Position numbers and translations under genes: made by a program
Assembly: GCA_021234155.1 (NCBI GenBank)
Contig: JAJEKV010000052.1
Location: 8,171,358-8,235,357, forward strand
Origin: Isoetes taiwanensis
Lineage: Eukaryota; Streptophyta; Lycopodiopsida; Isoetales; Isoetaceae
DNA length: 64,000 nucleotides
Direction of reading: 5' to 3'
Part shown: positions 32,129 through 43,501 of the stretch, in pieces
Position numbering within the stretch: position 1 is the stretch's first letter
How the letters are laid out: every line of letters begins with the position of its first letter
Notes under the pieces: generated by a model
Databases searched by the model: none
What the model saw: the letters and a program-made list of their open reading frames with translations, nothing else
What the model was told of the DNA's origin: nothing

Positions 32129-32430
32129 ACTTACCTTAGAGGATGCAGCAACCGGACGTGGAAAGCAGGTAGGGATGAAGAGCGATCAGGGGTGACCACC
32201 ACAAGCTCGTCTTGGTGTGGATGAAGCTTGTCTCGGTGTGGATGGCTCTCGCTGGCGTGGGGTGCTGGGAAGCTAGGTAGAGGTGCAAGCGACCAAAGCA
32301 AAGCCCAAGAGAACGCCGATAGCCAATAATGTGGAAAACTGGTCTATAAGTAGGAGGGTGAGGAGATGGGGCGTCCCCATCCAAGGAATGACGGTTATAT
32401 TGCTATCGCAATAGAACCGTGGCATTCCTT
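32129..32430 (-). promoter_or_regulatory. Candidate promoter, first exon and splice donor
   Basis: On the minus strand a TATA-like CTTATAG lies at about 32344-32350. A pyrimidine-rich stretch follows and ends in TCTAAG/GTAAGTCTG at 32135/32134, an ideal plant 5' splice site. Upstream, 32383-32430 is a 48-bp imperfect palindrome. Together they look like the start of a spliced transcript heading toward the gag-like relic. Confidence 0.3.
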
Positions 32431-32973
32431 GTAAAATATGCCCCCACATAAGTGACGAATTTATTGGGGGGGCTCTTAATGAGTTAAGATTTGGCGAACT
32501 TAAGGCATTACAGGATTTGGCCAAGTGGCCTAAATGGCCATTCCATTAGCATATCTAGTTTTCACTTGGGACTAAATTGGCCCCAAAGTCGATACCACTC
32601 CAATTAGCAAATATCTAATTGGCCATTCTAACGTCGTAATAATGGCGAATCTGCAGGTAGTCCGTAGATAAGGCATCCTATTCAAGCTGGCCGTCGCATT
32701 TTGCCTGAACCTGTAATTTGTGGCCAAATGGCCCGCCGGGGCCACTAAAATTTTCGTTGGTGGTAGCGACACCCCAAAGGATTGCAGAATCAATAGCAGC
32801 AATATAACAGCATCCTAAAGGGTTCCAGAATCAATTACAGTATTAGCAGCGCCCGGAGGGGTTGCACGAAAGTAGTACTGGCATCACAAGCAAATGAATC
32901 CATCCATTATGTTTTGCACAACGTGTGCCCGAGTTTGGGAAGGCATACAAAAAATCCCCATCTTATACTAAAA
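32431..32973. other. Spacer, nothing recognised
   Basis: No coding frame or repeat boundary is seen. Confidence 0.35.
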
Positions 32974-33642
32974 CCAAGCAGTGATGATCATTTTATGGTG
33001 CTCAGAGCTGCTGATTGCCCTTACAACGAAGGTGAATTGTAAACCAAACCTCCCCGACCTGTCCAATTTTGCTGCTGCCACAGAGATTTTTAATAATCAA
33101 CAACTTTGGTCTCTTTCCCCTTCTATTGATCAAGATTTGGAAAAACTTAAACCTTTTCTGCTCAATGGCTACCAGGCACACATTCTTGATAGGTTCCTCT
33201 TTTGCTATGAGAGATTGCTAACTGAGAACCAGTTTTCCCATTTTAGAGATATGTTTTATCATCACAAAGCCTTGCAGGATGCTCATGGGGAGGCCATCAT
33301 CCTCTTCTCTGAAACAGCCCCTCTCTGGTTTTTTGCCTTCCCACCCGAATGGAATGAAATTGGTTGGCAGTTGGATCCGATGGCTACGGATTTGGTGATC
33401 ATTGATGAAGAGGAGGCCGACTCGGACTTAGATTTTTTGGTTCAGGATTCTTCACTCTGATCGGGCTACATCTGATACAGTCTGTTGTAAAGGGGACCCT
33501 TGTCCCAATTTTGTTGATCTCCAATGTTCATGTGTGCTAAGTACACTATTTTTGTGAACCTTAACGGTTCTTGCATATTTCTGATGTAATTTTCTTATGA
33601 GTAATATAAACCTTCCTTTTCTCCCAAAAAAAAAAAAAAAAA
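32974..33642 (+). mobile_element. Severely 5'-truncated L1-type LINE
   Basis: Matches the 3' end of the L1 at 51616-53476 from its last ORF2 codons onward and ends in a 17-base poly(A) at 33626-33642. A possible 7-bp duplication AGCAGTG is present (32977-32983 and 33646-33652), with three extra bases between the poly(A) and the right copy. Confidence 0.75.
32981..33460 (+). CDS. ORF overlapping and following the L1 ORF2 stop
   Basis: The open frame is 159 codons. Its first 20 codons overlap the end of ORF2 (read as CPYNEGEL-stop in the other frame). The remainder is protein-like: SIDQDLEKLKPFLLNGY, HILDRFLFCYERLL, PLWFFAFPPEWNEIGW and an acidic end (DEEEADSDLDFL). The second L1 copy keeps the same frame open from the VNCKPN position with only four amino-acid differences, but there the upstream ATG is cut off by a TGA. 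It may be a C-terminal extension reached by frameshifting, an independent ORF, or chance. Confidence 0.4.
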   Translation: MMIILWCSELLIALTTKVNCKPNLPDLSNFAAATEIFNNQQLWSLSPSIDQDLEKLKPFLLNGYQAHILDRFLFCYERLLTENQFSHFRDMFYHHKALQDAHGEAIILFSETAPLWFFAFPPEWNEIGWQLDPMATDLVIIDEEEADSDLDFLVQDSSL

Positions 33643-33708
33643 CTGAGCAGTGGTACCTCCCGTGTTTCTTATGTCTCTCACCTGGGCAAGCTTCCTGTGG
33701 TTTGACTC

Positions 33709-34113
33709 TTGCTGCAATGGTGTGAGGCCGTAGTCCACATATATAGAGGAGCCTTTAAATCGCATCCTCTGATGGATTACAACACTACGTTGTGGACTTC
33801 ACTATATGTGGCTGGCTATGGCGCTGAATGTCTAGATGGGATGCTTCAACAATGTGCACAGGAAGATGAAAGCTCGTCTTGGATAGAACCATTGTCTAAA
33901 TCTTCTCCCTAAGATCCTCCTGTGCCTCCTCAAGGAGCCTTCGGACAACCACATTATGGAAATTGTGTCTCTGCTTTTGTTGCTTCCGAAATGCTCGTCC
34001 AATATCCTCGATTGGGCGAATTGATGGATCTGGCTGAGCGAGTTGGCTACCTACGAGCGCGAATTTTTGGAGAGTTTTTTTATGAGGGCTTAGAGGGTTT
34101 TTCTGTGTATTGA
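33709..34113 (+). pseudogene. Unrecognised ORF pair split by one stop
   Basis: Two frames in the same phase, 33709-33912 and 33922-34113, are separated by a TAA after SKSSP. The second ends in GEFFYEGLEGFSVY; a similar ending (EGFFHDGLEGFFYHLF) occurs on the minus strand near 39950-40010. I do not recognise the product. Confidence 0.3.
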
Positions 34114-35565
34114 CAAGATTTCTACATGAAGTGCCAGTTGATCTTGGTGTTTATGGTTTCTCCAATGCATGTGAGAAAATATCTTGGTTTTATATTTTAT
34201 AACAATAAAACTATCACGTCTACACATTTCATCATTCTACTAAGGATTGCACAAAAAATTGCCATAAGTGTCATATCAGCTATTCGGTTGGGTAATAGTG
34301 GAGCAAGAAAAATATTTTGCTTCTATTTTAAATGGTTGCAATTTAGCCTTCTTGTTTCAAGCCGGACTAATGGTTGAGGCAAAATCAACGACGTTTATTC
34401 CATAGATACAGAGCAACTTTTGAGAAGTCCATGCTTGCATCTGCTTTTGAATAAACGCTTTTGTAGTATAATATTTGCTTATAGCTTTGGTGTATTTATA
34501 TAATCCAATGGTTTATGTGCTTTGATGGATTGTAATGGCCTGGTACTTTATCTGCCAAGAAATGGCATCCTAGCTACATTTCTTTGTCATCTCCCTTCAC
34601 TACACCTTTGTAAATGTAGAATACAATCAGTTTAAAACCTTCTGAAATCCTATGAATGCACTGTGCTATTTAGATTCCATTAACGTTTCCATTGCTTGCA
34701 ATACTAAGATGCTTTCATTAAAGCTCTAAGCTATGATAGCTTTGTGGAGTGAATAAGGCTTCAGCTAGTTATTGGCCCTACCCATGCTCGACTCTGCATC
34801 TGTTACTTCTATATGGACCTTTGATATTTGAACAATCATCAGAAGCATGAAAAATTTACTACAAATATTTGTGTAAAGTTGCTTACAAAATTCTTGAGAT
34901 ATTTCTCAAAAAGTAAGCAAGATTAATGCAATAACTAATGTAGCTCATAGATAGTGGAGATAAAACTTAGTAGTTTATTTTGGAACTAGATGGATCTCTT
35001 GTTCTGCCCTCAGATATGCCCCTTATGTCGAGAACACAAAGGACAACTAAGGAAAACTATGATTATCGCGTTACAAAAATCAAACAAATAGATCGAAACA
35101 AAGCATAAGCATAAGCGAAGGACAATCTAACAAAAGTACCATTCTGCCATGATATATCTACCTTCACTGAATGTTGCATTTATGCTTTCAGCAGATATTC
35201 TAGTCAAAATATTGCACCACAAACATATTCAAACATATTCAACCATATCAGCAACAACTAAATCGAAATGAACCGGCTTCAAATTTTGCACCACAAACAT
35301 ATCCAGCCATGTCAACAACAACTAAATCTAAATGAACATTTTTAAAACAAGGGTGCCGGCTTCAAACCTTTTGTTCCAGATATTTGCTTTTAAAATATTG
35401 AGCAAGGGTGCAAGTGCACACCATCTGAAAGGAAACTTCCTTCAATGCATAAACAAACCAAGAAGAGACTGTATCATAAACTGAGCTTCGTCTTGTTATA
35501 TTCTTCCGTAAAAAAAAGCATATAAGATTTCATTTGATGAATTTATAGATTATGCATTCGCTTTT
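34114..35565. other. AT-rich spacer
   Basis: No gene recognised. Short repeated words such as accacaaacatat(t/c)c occur near 35215-35310. Confidence 0.4.
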
Positions 35566-36028
35566 CTATTGAAACATCTTGTGCTCTTTCTTATTCAAAT
35601 CTTGAGCAATAACACTGGTGTGGCTGAAGGAAGGATCACGTGCATACAGAATAGACTTTATCTTTGAGCATACCTTCTTGGAGAAAAGATGCTGGCACAT
35701 TAGATCTGTAATAGAGATTCCCAATGCATATTTTTCAGCAAAATCCAATGCAAATTGGAGCAATGTTGCAAAGCAGAATCACTCAAGTTCTGCTTTAAAA
35801 ATACTGACAAACGTGACATGATTTGGTGTACCATTTATATTTACCCAACCTGCCATGGTGCAGCTAAAACAAAAGAATCAGTTCTTTTTGCTGGCATGGA
35901 ACGCCATACTGGTCTTAAGCTTGAGATGGTAACATCCAACTGATATTTAGGTAGCAAAACTAACTTCCCCATGAAATGAGCTAACTCTCCTGAATGTATG
36001 TTCTTCATCAGCATGCGGCGCTCCTTTG

Positions 36029-36188
36029 TCAGCAGGCTGATTGCTGCCACGGTTTTTCCCTCGAAAACCCTTCGGGGCGGGGGTTTTTTAACCCGGGCAG
36101 TAATCCGCTTGCTGCGTTTTTGTATTGGGTCCCATAGACCGATTGGTCTCCGTGGACGATAAAAGTACCTTCCTTCCTTCCTTCCTTA
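36029..36188 (+). mobile_element. LINE 3'-end fragment (A-type)
   Basis: About 160 bp nearly identical to the last 160 bp of LINE A (cctcgaaaacccttcggg, then gggtcccatagaccgattgg) with the same CCTT tail. It is an extreme 5'-truncation of the LINE A family. Confidence 0.85.
36126..36164 (+). other. LINE 3'-end stem-loop (copy 4 of 6)
   Basis: AGACC (36136-36140) pairs with GGTCT (36145-36149) around GATT, and outer CCA (36132-36134) pairs with TGG (36153-36155). Confidence 0.75.
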
Positions 36189-36663
36189 GCTCTTATACAG
36201 AAACCTCGCACCTTGGCTAAGATACAGAAACCTGATATTTGCAAACAGGTCAATTCTGAACCCATAACAAAACACTTCTATATGGCTTGAAAAGTTTCGA
36301 TCTCACATGGCTGTTCCACATATCTCTCTGTTCCACATATCTGCAAATGAATTTTATCGCCACTGATTCATGATTTGATATCTCAAGCGTCTTCCTTTGA
36401 TAAACTAGCCACAAATCTCTTGGATGTAACTTCAAAAAGGCATCATGTTCTGCTATGCTTCATGCTTGATTCATTGTAACTTTGCTAGAGCTGGGACATA
36501 GCACATGATGACTTCTCTTGTTCCCGCATATATGGATTGAGAAAACTTGAATGACGAGTCATATTTGATATTTGGCAACAAAGCATTTCCATATCTAAGA
36601 GAACAATACTTATCTAATTCAAGAACAATACCTGAGCTTTTTAAATAAAATATACTGGCTTTT

Positions 36664-36975
36664 TGGGGGGTGCGCCAACGCGCATCACATTTCGATGCAT
36701 AGTTCTGCGAAAACAAGAGTAAACAGCATCGAAGTTTAAAAAGACAGAAACTAAAAACTCAGACAAAAAATATCAAAGTTTAAACAATATAGATGCAGGA
36801 TAGATATTGCAGATAAATGCATTGGCATGCATCTTAGTTTGATGCATTTCAGACAGAGTATGCAGATTAGAAGCTTCAAGAATAAAAAAAGGTAGATAAG
36901 AGCTCAAAACTTAGGGAAGAGCATAAACTATGGGGTGCGCCGGCGCGCCCCCCCTTTTGCTACATAGTTCTTTTT
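36664..36975. repeat. Short direct repeats with GGGGTGCGCC core
   Basis: About 45 bp at 36664-36712 and 36930-36975 share GGGGTGCGCC..CGCGC and CATAGTTCT about 20 bases on. The region between them is AT-rich. The GC-rich cores stand out in a very AT-rich neighbourhood. Confidence 0.6.
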
Positions 36976-39823
36976 GCTGCACACAGAGGTGGCGTGGCAT
37001 AAATGCTGCGAACCAGTTGGCACAGAGAGATGATGCCATATCGCCCCATTTTCGTTTTTGTTTTCGTCCGCATTTGCTTTTTCTTCTGCCTTTTCAACGT
37101 CCCTTTTGTTTTTCGGTTGGCCCTAGGTGGAGATATGTTTTTCGGTTGGCCCTAGGTGGGATATATCCAAAGGTGGAGATGTCCAGAGAGTGAGAGAGTT
37201 ATGATTTGAGGGCTCAGATTAAAGCTAGAGCTAAAGGAAACTAAAAGCAGCACTCACCACTTTCTATTTGCAGTGATAGATTGCACTGAAGTCGAGTTGG
37301 AGGTCATGTTTTGCATATCATGTTTTCTGCATGTTTTGCATGTCATGTTTTACTCTGGCTTTGGAGATTCAAGAAATTCAGGTCTGCCAATCGATCTGTT
37401 GTTTGGATCCGGTAGTGATCTTCAAAAAGTTAACGTTTGCCGATTGATTTGCTATTTGCTTATTTACTGGGAGCATATTTGCTTATTTGATTTATTTGCT
37501 GGGAGCATGCCTTCTATATTTGATTAGACTTGGTGTTGTTTTTTATGTTGCTTGCCTGCTTGGTTGGTTCTGATTGTTTGCAGATGTTATTATTGCGGGT
37601 GAATGCTCTAATGGCTTTTGCTCTGGGTTTAGAATACGTTTGGCCCTAGGTAAAACTTAGCGTTCTTATTTTCCACATCAATATTTTCCCCTCCATCATT
37701 ACATAGGGTGTGGCAATCCTTTTTGTTCATGGCATTCCGACAAACGGTGCTTTAGATCTTCAGTAAGAATGAACACTGTGGAGATGGAAATTAGTAAGGA
37801 TTATAGGAATGCTTGTCGTATTTGGTTTGTTTCTCTTTTTCTGGAATTAACGCATGGTAATTATGGTTTATTTCTATTCGAGTATGGAGCACCTTGCATT
37901 TTCTACGTAGCACCAAATAAAGAGTGGTTTAAGATTTCATTTTTTTAAACAACATTTTCACGATTAGAGTGATCAAATCCTTGGAATCATTTTTGCCCTG
38001 CCTTATGAAACTTTGGAGTTGGATTGCAATGTGTTTATGTCATCATAATCAATAGATGTTGCCTATGGTTCAATGGCAAATGACATTGACTCATAGAAGC
38101 GTTGGGCCAAGCAGGCTAATGTGGAACAATTCATGACCAGGAATGTTAATTGTACATATTGCAAGGTTTTCAACATCATTCATTTCTACAATCCTTCGCT
38201 CCCCATTCATGAGGGCCCCCTTGTGTGTCAGCACCTTTGTTTTTGTCCCTCTGCTTTTGTTTTTGTCTCTTTATTATCCATTATAAACCAATCCCTCGCT
38301 TTCGTCCCTTTATTATCCATTGTATTTTTCTTCATCCCTTTATTTTTGTCCCCTTGTTCAACTTTCCTTTATTATCAATTATAAACCATTACAACCATAA
38401 TGAACCCATAACAAACTATAATGAACACCTTATAAGGTCACCACCTAGTTGAGATGCGTTATTTCGTTATTTCGATGCACAAATTTCAAATACAAATTTA
38501 TTTGAGTCTACGCACGCAAGTTGGTTAGCATCAAGGGGCTATGTTAGTAAGATATAAATTTATATGATGCTTATTTGCAAGATCTAACAAAAGCTCTCAT
38601 GCAAAAAGCAAAGTATAAATCTTTTAAAGAACATAATTTTATGGGTACAAGATCTGGAATGGCCATTTTGCTTCGTAGATTGAGCGCCCCTATTTCTAGC
38701 AATGTGACATCTTCAACTGGCGTGGCTGCAGTCAAGTCAGATGTCTTACATACAATAGGAGTTCGACCAGTGCATCTAGGGCCAGGGATTGACAACCAAA
38801 TAGTCCTCAAGCAGACAATTTTATATATAATTGACACATTGATTCTGGTAGCCATAGATTAGATGAAAGGGCTTACACATTTTCAAAATGTTTCAACTAG
38901 ACGGAATATATTTTTTATAATATCAGTTATGATGTTCATGAGTATGTGTTCCAACTGAGCATTGGATAATAAAAGAAACTCAGCCAGGCAGTAGAGTGAG
39001 GTGTTAAGGAAGATTGGACCCTAATGGCAGGAAATGTAATAGATAAACTAACAAGATCTCAACAACATCTACAGTTGCACAAAGTTTCACGAGTAAGAGC
39101 AAAACTTATGAGAGAGAGATCACTCAAGTGCTTTAGTTTTGTTCTGGCAATGCATAACACACTTGCTATCCTAATGCATGCATAGTATACACTCCTTTTA
39201 TATCCGCAGATTGGCCAGTCTCTACAGGATTCAACCGCAGTAAAGAAACGAAAATTACAACATTAGAAGAATAACTACATGAACACTGTTGCTACTCATA
39301 CTAATCAACAATTTGTAGGGAACACATTCATGTCAAGTACAAGCATTGGAACTATCAATCGCTTTGGAAAGCATATGAATCACCAAATATTGGAAAAGGG
39401 GGTTGAACTTAGGCTTGAGCAAGCTTTGCAATTGGAATGTCGTCTAGTGTCCAAGGAGGTAATTGCATCTTAGTTGAATATTGATTACTATATTCAATAT
39501 TCTACTGAGACATATAGAGTAAGCCTTTGCAAAGTCCAGCATGCACATTCACAATCATGGCTAGGACGATCAAGAAACACTATGTTGCATGCAAGCATTT
39601 GATGTATATATTTGTTAATTCTAGGTTTTGATCCAAGGGTATTGCTAGACATCATCCAACTAGTTATTGTGGGTGATGTATTGCGCAACATTCTTGCAAC
39701 GTAACCAGATTCATTCAATCTTACTACATTGCTAGAACCTTACCATATAGTAATGTATTATGAGTGATGTTTTATTTTTTTACTCATTACTTTGATAATG
39801 GCTCGGACCCTTTGCTATAGATA
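36976..39823. other. AT-rich spacer with minor repeats
   Basis: A 23-bp direct repeat (gtttttcggttggccctagg) lies at 37108 and 37137. Repeated ccctttattatccatt words occur at 38260-38390. Overlapping open frames on both strands at 38571-38862 have no recognisable motif. No gene is supported. Confidence 0.4.
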
Positions 39824-41101
39824 TCAAATATATTTAAAGGATTCCTTGTATTGAAGATTCCTTTCACTCAAATTCTTTAATTGAAAGAACTTAGAATCTG
39901 TATGTAGCTCCTTATATTGAAGTTTCTTTCCTGCATTTTTTGTAAATAAATGATAGAAGAAACCCTCTAAGCCATCATGGAAAAAACCCTCCAATAAAAA
40001 TTCCTCGGTACGTAGAAAGTCGCTGTCTACATGAACTAGGACCTGATGGACTTGCTTTTGCCCATTCGCAGAAGGCTGACATATCGGGCATCCCAGACAT
40101 ATTCGGGTAGCCCGACATGGGACAGCAACTGAAGCGTTGACAATTGCCTTTAATGTTTGTAGATGAGAGCTTAGCTCGTGCATTGTGCTATTAGTGCTTT
40201 TAAACGTGTTTCTAGAATTCCTTCATGCAATGGCATACCTGCTCACGAGCTTCAACATGTAGCCACTTGCCTTGCAAGGCCACTGTCTTTCACAGCTCCT
40301 AAATATCATGGTCCTGACAGAAGGAACCTTCTTCCAATATATGAAGCCTGGATGCTGTGTCAATATCTCGAGCAGGATTTGCCTTCTTTAGGTGTGGATT
40401 CTCTCTGTCAGAGCTACCATATCCATAATCTTCATAGAGATTTGTGCTATGTTCTCCCTGATATCCTGCTCAAAGTGTTCATGAGTTTGGACCATGGTAT
40501 CCAGTCTCCTCGATGTTGTGGTCAAATCTACTAGAAGTCTAACAATTTCTGATCTAGTCTGGCAGTATTCTCAATGTGCAAGCTGTATGCGATCATCAAG
40601 TTTCTACATGCATAATTTGATGCCAAAAATTCGTTGCTTCTCAACGTCTATCTGCTTGTTCGTAATGCAGGTGCCGATGATTTTATTTGCTAACTGAGGT
40701 GCGCCAACTTAGTTGTAGTGTCTTCCACATTTACTTGCATGTGTTTCCAAGGCTCTGCTGATGGGGGGGTCTACAGTTCTTTGCGAGCGGCATGCTACGA
40801 GGTTCAATTGGCAGCCATAGGCTTGCCTTGCCATGTGCATGGCATTGGCTGTAGCTCTTTCTACCCTTTTCAGCCAAGGCCTATCAATCTTGCTGGCATG
40901 GTCCATTTTGCACAGCGAAATTGCATATATGGCATCCGCTAGTGGAAGTTTGGCTGCCATATTGGAAGGACCTTGTGGTGTCTTTGAATCTTTGGGCATG
41001 TCCATGGGGGTGGAGGAAGGCTTAGGGATGATATGCTCATTTGAGGGGCTAGGACGAGGTCTAACTGTGGATGTAATTAGGGGGAGAAAGCCAACAAACA
41101 T
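39824..41101 (-). pseudogene. Unrecognised minus-strand relic
   Basis: The best piece is 41101-40709: an ATG followed by 130 codons with a Pro/Ser-rich start and a basic, Cys-containing end (RPWLKRVERATANAMHMARQ, ACRSQRTVDPP). Further fragments downstream (RRLDTMVQTHEHFEQDI near 40490; LGCPICQPSANGQKQ near 40070) lie in shifting frames. Composition is protein-like, but I recognise no family. Confidence 0.3.
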
Positions 41102-41472
41102 TGAAAGGGCGTAAACCGAGTTTATAGTATGCTCGCCCTAAGTAATTGACATGGGGGTTTCAACACTGTGGATCAGAGGTTCATTTCTTGCTTCCGCGGG
41201 AATTCTCTTAGGATGAGGTTGAAATGAATATGAAACTCTCAGGCAATTGACTATATGTATTTTGGTTTCAATATCTAGCACAATGACAGGGAGTTATTAT
41301 TAGATTTTATACGTTTTTTTACATGGTTTTTCTAAGATTTCGTTGTTGTATTCGTTGAGGTGTACTAAATAGTATTTCTAGAGTACACCCTTTATGGGCC
41401 GTTGATTTTCATTGGTTGGAACAATCCGAAGGTTGTTGTCTTTCTCTGCATGTGTTTGTGCATGAACATTGC

Positions 41473-41595
41473 GCATATATATATGCATGTGCATGTGCAT
41501 GTGTATGCATGCGTATGCATGTGCAAGTGCAAGTGCAAGTGCATGTGCATGTGCATGTGTGCATGTGTGTGCATATGTGCATGTGCATGCGTACT
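41473..41595. repeat. TGCATG/TGCAAG microsatellite
   Basis: Runs of tgcatg with tgcaag variants and tgtg interruptions. Open frames on both strands here (repeated His-Met or Cys-Met) are artefacts of the repeat. Confidence 0.95.
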
Positions 41596-42087
41596 TGCCC
41601 TTTTGGATTCTTGTTGCCGGAGTGGATTTTTGCTACCATGAGGTGGATTTTTTGCTCACACTTACAAAGGTATTTGTTTTTTAATGTTTCTTCAGTTAGC
41701 ATAATGGTTTTTTTTACAAGGTATTGGTTTCCCGGTTCTACAATGTAGTGCTGCAAGACCCACCTTTGTTTCCTTCCCTTTATCTATTCTACGATTTGCT
41801 GAAATTAATATCAATCTAACCAATTTCTTTCCTTTATGTTAATGCAGACTATATAATCTCCCAATCCATCAATTCCACATGACATTCCTCCGAGACCTGA
41901 AGTCAACACGATGTTGATCCAAATGTTATTATTGTACCAGAGAACCCTATAAATGAAGATCAAGTTCAATTAGTTCCGTCACCATCAGCGCAACCACCAC
42001 CTGCACATGGCAAAGACCCTATTGATGTGTTGTCATTATGGTTGGTTACATACATCAACTTTCTTCATCCATCTCTACACCATCTCC
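41596..42087 (+). other. Possible copia linker relic
   Basis: 41860-42030 resembles the Pro/Gln-rich linker that precedes copia RT (short in-frame pieces such as NEDQVQLVPSPSAQPPPAHG) and lies ahead of a copia RT relic on the same strand. The frame is broken throughout. Confidence 0.35.
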
Positions 42088-43490
42088 AAGGCTTCTTCAA
42101 ATGTCTCAACACAATGATATCATCAAATATGACTTATATGATTTGCATCTTGTATTAACTTTTCCATTTTCCAATCTTTTACATTGCTCTGCCTGATATA
42201 CTACTTTTCTCTTAAGTTTATCAACCTGAGTCTTTCTTTTTTTTGTGTTTAATATTATCCATGGAGATCACTTCCAACTATTTAACTATCAAAATGGTAC
42301 CTTGACTGCACTCTCTTTGTAGCCCCTTGCCCACTATGCCTCTCTCCCTCTCCCTCTCTCTAGGACGTTTTTCCACTTTCTCTCCCTAGGGCTCCCTGCC
42401 TTCTCCATTCTCTAGAATTTTCTCACTAGTTTCTCTCTCCCTAGCTAATTGTTGTTCACTCTCTCTAGAGGTTCTTAATCACTTTCTCGCTCTCTCTAGA
42501 GCTTTTTGAGCCCTTTCTCTAACACTTTAAATTAAATTCCCCCTAAAACCCCCTTTGGTTTTGGTGCATATTCACAGGGGGTGACTTCGGGGCAGCGAGA
42601 GCCTCTATTATACCCCCTAAATCAGTATAATACATGCATGAAATTAACACAATTGAGTACATTGCCTCAAACCTTATAGTATTTCGCATCTCCCATTATA
42701 CAATATAAAAAAACTTGTACGAGCATACCCCACAAATGAGGATCGCTATCTACGGTTCAAATCAAAGAAGAAGTCGTGAATATGCCTATCCAACAACTCT
42801 CTTTGCCCGGAGTCACCCCCCGTGTGAATATGGACCAAAACCAAAGGGGGTTTTAGGGGGAATTAAATTTAAAGTGTTAACTCTACTGAGATAAAGGGCT
42901 CAAAAAGCTCTAGAGAGAGAGTGACTAAGAACCTCTAGAGAGAGTGAACAACAATTAGCTAGGGAGAGAGAAACTAGTGAGAAAATTCTAGAGAATGGAG
43001 AAGGTAGGGAGCCCTAAGGGAGAGAAAGTGGAAAAACGTCCTAGAAGATAAAGATAAGAATTTTTACGTCCACGGGAACCCAAGGGGTTATGGGACGTCA
43101 CATGCAAGGGCAACAGCCCATCTAAAACCCGGGGACTAGGCCCCATCACCAAATACAATAACCAAATATTAAAAGGCTACCAAGAATAAGAGAAGATAAT
43201 GCTAATGCTAATGAGAGAGGGAGAGGGAGAGGGAGAGAGGCATAGAGATAGTGGACAAGGGGCTACAAAGAGACTGCAGTCAAGGTACCATTTTGATAGT
43301 TAAAAGTTGGAAGTGATCCCCATGGATAATATTAAACACAAAAAAAAAAAGACTCGGGTTGATAAACTTAAGAGAAATGTAGTATATCAGGCGGAGCAAT
43401 GTAAAAGATTGGAAATAATGGAAAAGTTAATACAAGATGCAAATCATATAAGTCATATTTGATGATATCATTGTGCCAAGACATTTGAAG
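42088..43490. repeat. Large imperfect inverted repeat
   Basis: The left arm, about 42088-42570, is the reverse complement of about 42826-43490. Both arms share the copia-relic approach (ggcttcttcaaatgtct / agacatttgaagaagc), the CTCTCC-type repeat and a block with cctctagagagag. The spacer is about 250 bp. The right arm is longer because a LINE end was inserted at 43046-43214. A transcript across it would fold into a long hairpin. Confidence 0.75.
43046..43214 (-). mobile_element. LINE 3'-end fragment inside the inverted repeat
   Basis: It interrupts the right arm relative to the left arm. Read on the minus strand it ends GTGGACGTAAAAATTC followed by an ATCTT-type tail at 43045-43060. The stem-loop (copy 5 of 6) is at 43070-43094: AACCC pairs with GGGTT around CTT, with outer CCA and TGG. 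The stem sequence is different from the other copies but pairing is kept. Confidence 0.7.
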
Positions 43491-43501
43491 AAGCTATACG
43501 A

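Larger units (their letters stand above)
35566..36265 (-). pseudogene. Unrecognised multi-exon-like relic interrupted by a LINE end
   Basis: The minus strand has an open frame with ELAHFMGKLVLLPKYQLD and SSLRPVWRSMPAKRTDSF (36015-35850), and a second with FALDFAEKYALGISITDL followed by CQHLFSKK and a GTATGC donor-like site (35760-35690). The first frame is entered from FCIRA at about 36190, across the LINE fragment at 36029-36188, which suggests that the LINE landed inside an exon. The gene is not identified. Confidence 0.35.

Noticed and set aside
33817-33840. ggctatggcgctgaatgtc resembles the repeat unit at 47525
   Set aside because: A single short match without flanking similarity; probably chance.
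38571-38862. Overlapping open frames of about 95 codons on opposite strands
   Set aside because: Neither has a motif or neighbour. A chance absence of stops is likely.
41392-41756. Long open frames on both strands with repeated His-Met and Cys-Met
   Set aside because: They are translations of the TGCATG microsatellite and have no independent support.
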